Shown one piece after another: positions 62,454 to 64,000 of a stretch of 64,000 bases of DNA. The position numbers and the translations under genes were made by a program. This DNA is from Hofstenia miamia (taxonomy: Eukaryota; Xenacoelomorpha; Acoela), in the NCBI GenBank assembly GCA_004352715.1, contig SCFE01000013.1, positions 2,771,905-2,835,904 of the forward strand, given 5' to 3'. The first letter of the stretch is position 1, and every line of letters begins with the position of its first letter. The notes beneath the pieces were generated by a model. That model had not been told where the DNA came from. It searched no databases and saw only the letters and a program-made list of their open reading frames with translations.

Positions 62454-63927
62454 TCAGTGCAAAAGTATTGGGTCATTGCATTATTTTAAGTCTTCACTTT
62501 TAATGCGACATAGATTTGCTTTATGCATTCCAGTGTAATTAATTCAAGAGAGGATTAAGTCCTTTGATGTATTGCATGTCAGAAATTACTATTGAGCAAG
62601 AATTTTTAAAATGCACTTTTATAAAATCATGTTCCATTCACCAGATCCTTTGTACTCAAGTACACTTTGAAGTGGTTGCAACCACATTTCTTCATGGTTC
62701 TTGATTGGTTGCACCCAAAATTAATTGTTTTTGTTTTTTGTCTCACATAATATATAATATCTGTGTCTTATACTGTTTTATATCATTTTTGACATGCCAA
62801 AGCAACGTAAACTAACTCAGCAGCAGCGTGACCAAATAATTGCTCTCCACCTCCACACAACGCAGCCAACTCGAACTATTGCGACAAACTTGGACATTTC
62901 TCAAAGCACTGTAAGCTACACCATCAAATCATTCAATGAAACTGGATCATCAGCACTTTGACCACGTTCTGGAAGACCAAAATTAACAACAAAGAGAAAT
63001 GATAGGGTGATCACTCGTTTTGCAACTGTCAATCTTTTCAAATCAGCCACACAAATCAAGCAGGAATTGCCAGAATCTTGTGCAAAAATCTCCATAGACT
63101 CTATGAAATGCCAGCTCCGCAGCTACTTTGAATACTCAGTCCTCAGAGCAGCAGCAAAACCGTTGCTCACAAAAAAGATGAAAAAACAACGGCTTGCATT
63201 TTGCATGAAGTACAGAAACTAGTCAATTGAGCAGTTATATACAGTGATGAAAGCACCTTTGAGATGTTCCCTATACCCGAAGCATTTGTTTAACGGCTTG
63301 TAGGAACATCACGATTCCATCCATGCTTCACTTCAGCAACAGTAAAGCATCCCCCTAGCATCATGGTTTGAGGCTGCTTTAGTTATCAGGGACGTTGTTC
63401 ATTGAGTGTGTTAAGATGAACACAGAAAAGTATCTAAGCATTCTTGATAAAAAATTCAAAATAGCAATATAATTTGCTGGATATACAACATTCCGACAGG
63501 ATAAAGCCCCATGCCATGTGTCAAAGAGAGCACTTCAATGGTTTACTAGCAATGCCATCAAACTACTTGATTGGCATCAGTTTGCATAACAGGCTAGAAG
63601 AAGTTATCAAAAATAAAGGAAATGGAACAAAATATTGGCATTTATGAACTAATCTTTATAGTAATAATGCAGATAAATTTTTAGTTCAATAAATGTGTAC
63701 ATTTAAATTTAAATTGTTTTTAATACAAGCAGGACATAATTTCTGATTTATTAAGATTCTTAATAAATTCATACAAAGTTGCAAAAATATAAAATTTTAT
63801 TAAATATATTTTACTAAATGTCTATTAATTAATACAGTATATAGTTTCAATTAACCTCTAGTAAATTTTGTCTAAAGAAAAAATAGATGATATTTTTTAT
63901 CTTACCCAATAATTTTGCACGTGACTG
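62451..63927 (+). mobile_element. Complete but inactive Tc1-like transposon (1477 bp)
   Basis: Inserted in a TA tract. Left end CAGTCAGTGCAAAAGTATTG and right end CAATAATTTTGCACGTGACTG are imperfect inverted copies. A transposase starts at ATG 62794 (MPKQRKLTQQQRDQIIALHL), with the paired HTH TRTIATNLDISQSTVSYTIK, a stop in place of the residue before PRSGRPK, then ITRFATVNLFKSATQIKQEL and KKMKKQRLAFCMKYRN. Later pieces include FRQDKAPCHVSKRALQWF (second catalytic Asp block) and IKLLDWHQFA, after which the third acidic block is lost. Several stops and frameshifts, so it can only move if supplied with transposase. Confidence 0.82.
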
Positions 63928-64000
63928 TATATATATAATATATATAAAAATGTTTTGCAACCAATTCATTTATTTAAAGAAAAATTACAAAGTTGAAAAA
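63928..64000. other. Flank of the Tc1 element
   Basis: TA-rich run, then AT-rich sequence to the window end; nothing recognised. Confidence 0.5.

Noticed and set aside
62018-62538. Frames across the 354-N gap
   Set aside because: Made of Ns and TA repeats.

Overview
The window is AT-rich animal (metazoan) nuclear DNA, judged by spliced genes with typical animal products, (TA)n and (TAA)n microsatellites, and remnants of LINE, Penelope-like and Tc1/mariner elements. The species cannot be named from the sequence. Transposons with arthropod-like mariner transposase domains and protein divergence point to an invertebrate. The 40-48 bp introns at one end of a long gene, next to kilobase introns elsewhere, and near-exclusive TAG splice acceptors narrow it further but not decisively.

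Two host genes can be read. On the minus strand, 30773 down to 4486 holds 31 exons of neurofibromin (NF1). They cover 1864 in-frame codons from the start Met through the RasGAP domain, the Sec14-PH module and the start of the C-terminal helical repeats. Roughly the last quarter of the protein lies beyond the left edge. On the plus strand, divergent from NF1, a single coding exon (39386-41542, 718 aa) encodes the C-terminal half of the SWI/SNF subunit Osa/ARID1 (BAF250_C) without an ARID domain. It sits behind a non-coding 5' exon. The two genes act in different systems (Ras down-regulation at membranes; chromatin remodelling in the nucleus), and nothing here links them beyond position.

The rest is mobile-element debris. 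1-3250 is a decayed L2/CR1-type LINE with ORF1 esterase, a 2A-like motif, endonuclease and RT remnants. NF1 introns hold a Penelope-like GIY-YIG fragment, two Tc1/mariner remnants, a piggyBac-like MITE, four copies of a second MITE-like family and a perfect 53-bp palindrome. 33-36.2 kb is a LINE patchwork upstream of osa. 42.7-48.4 kb holds a repeat built on a GTACAACTGACGG motif, a complete but dead mariner (46493-47635) and a rearranged one (48449-49310). 53.3 kb has another MITE. 59.4-62 kb is a partial tandem repeat containing a second TTAA-flanked MITE. 62451-63927 is a complete, dead Tc1 element.

The assembly itself has problems: N runs at 55542-56541 (exactly 1000) and 62064-62417, and single Ns at 34820, 38105 and 59546. 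Each single N sits between copies of the same sequence. The one at 38105 joins two 1530-bp copies at constant offset and gives a false partial duplicate of the osa start.
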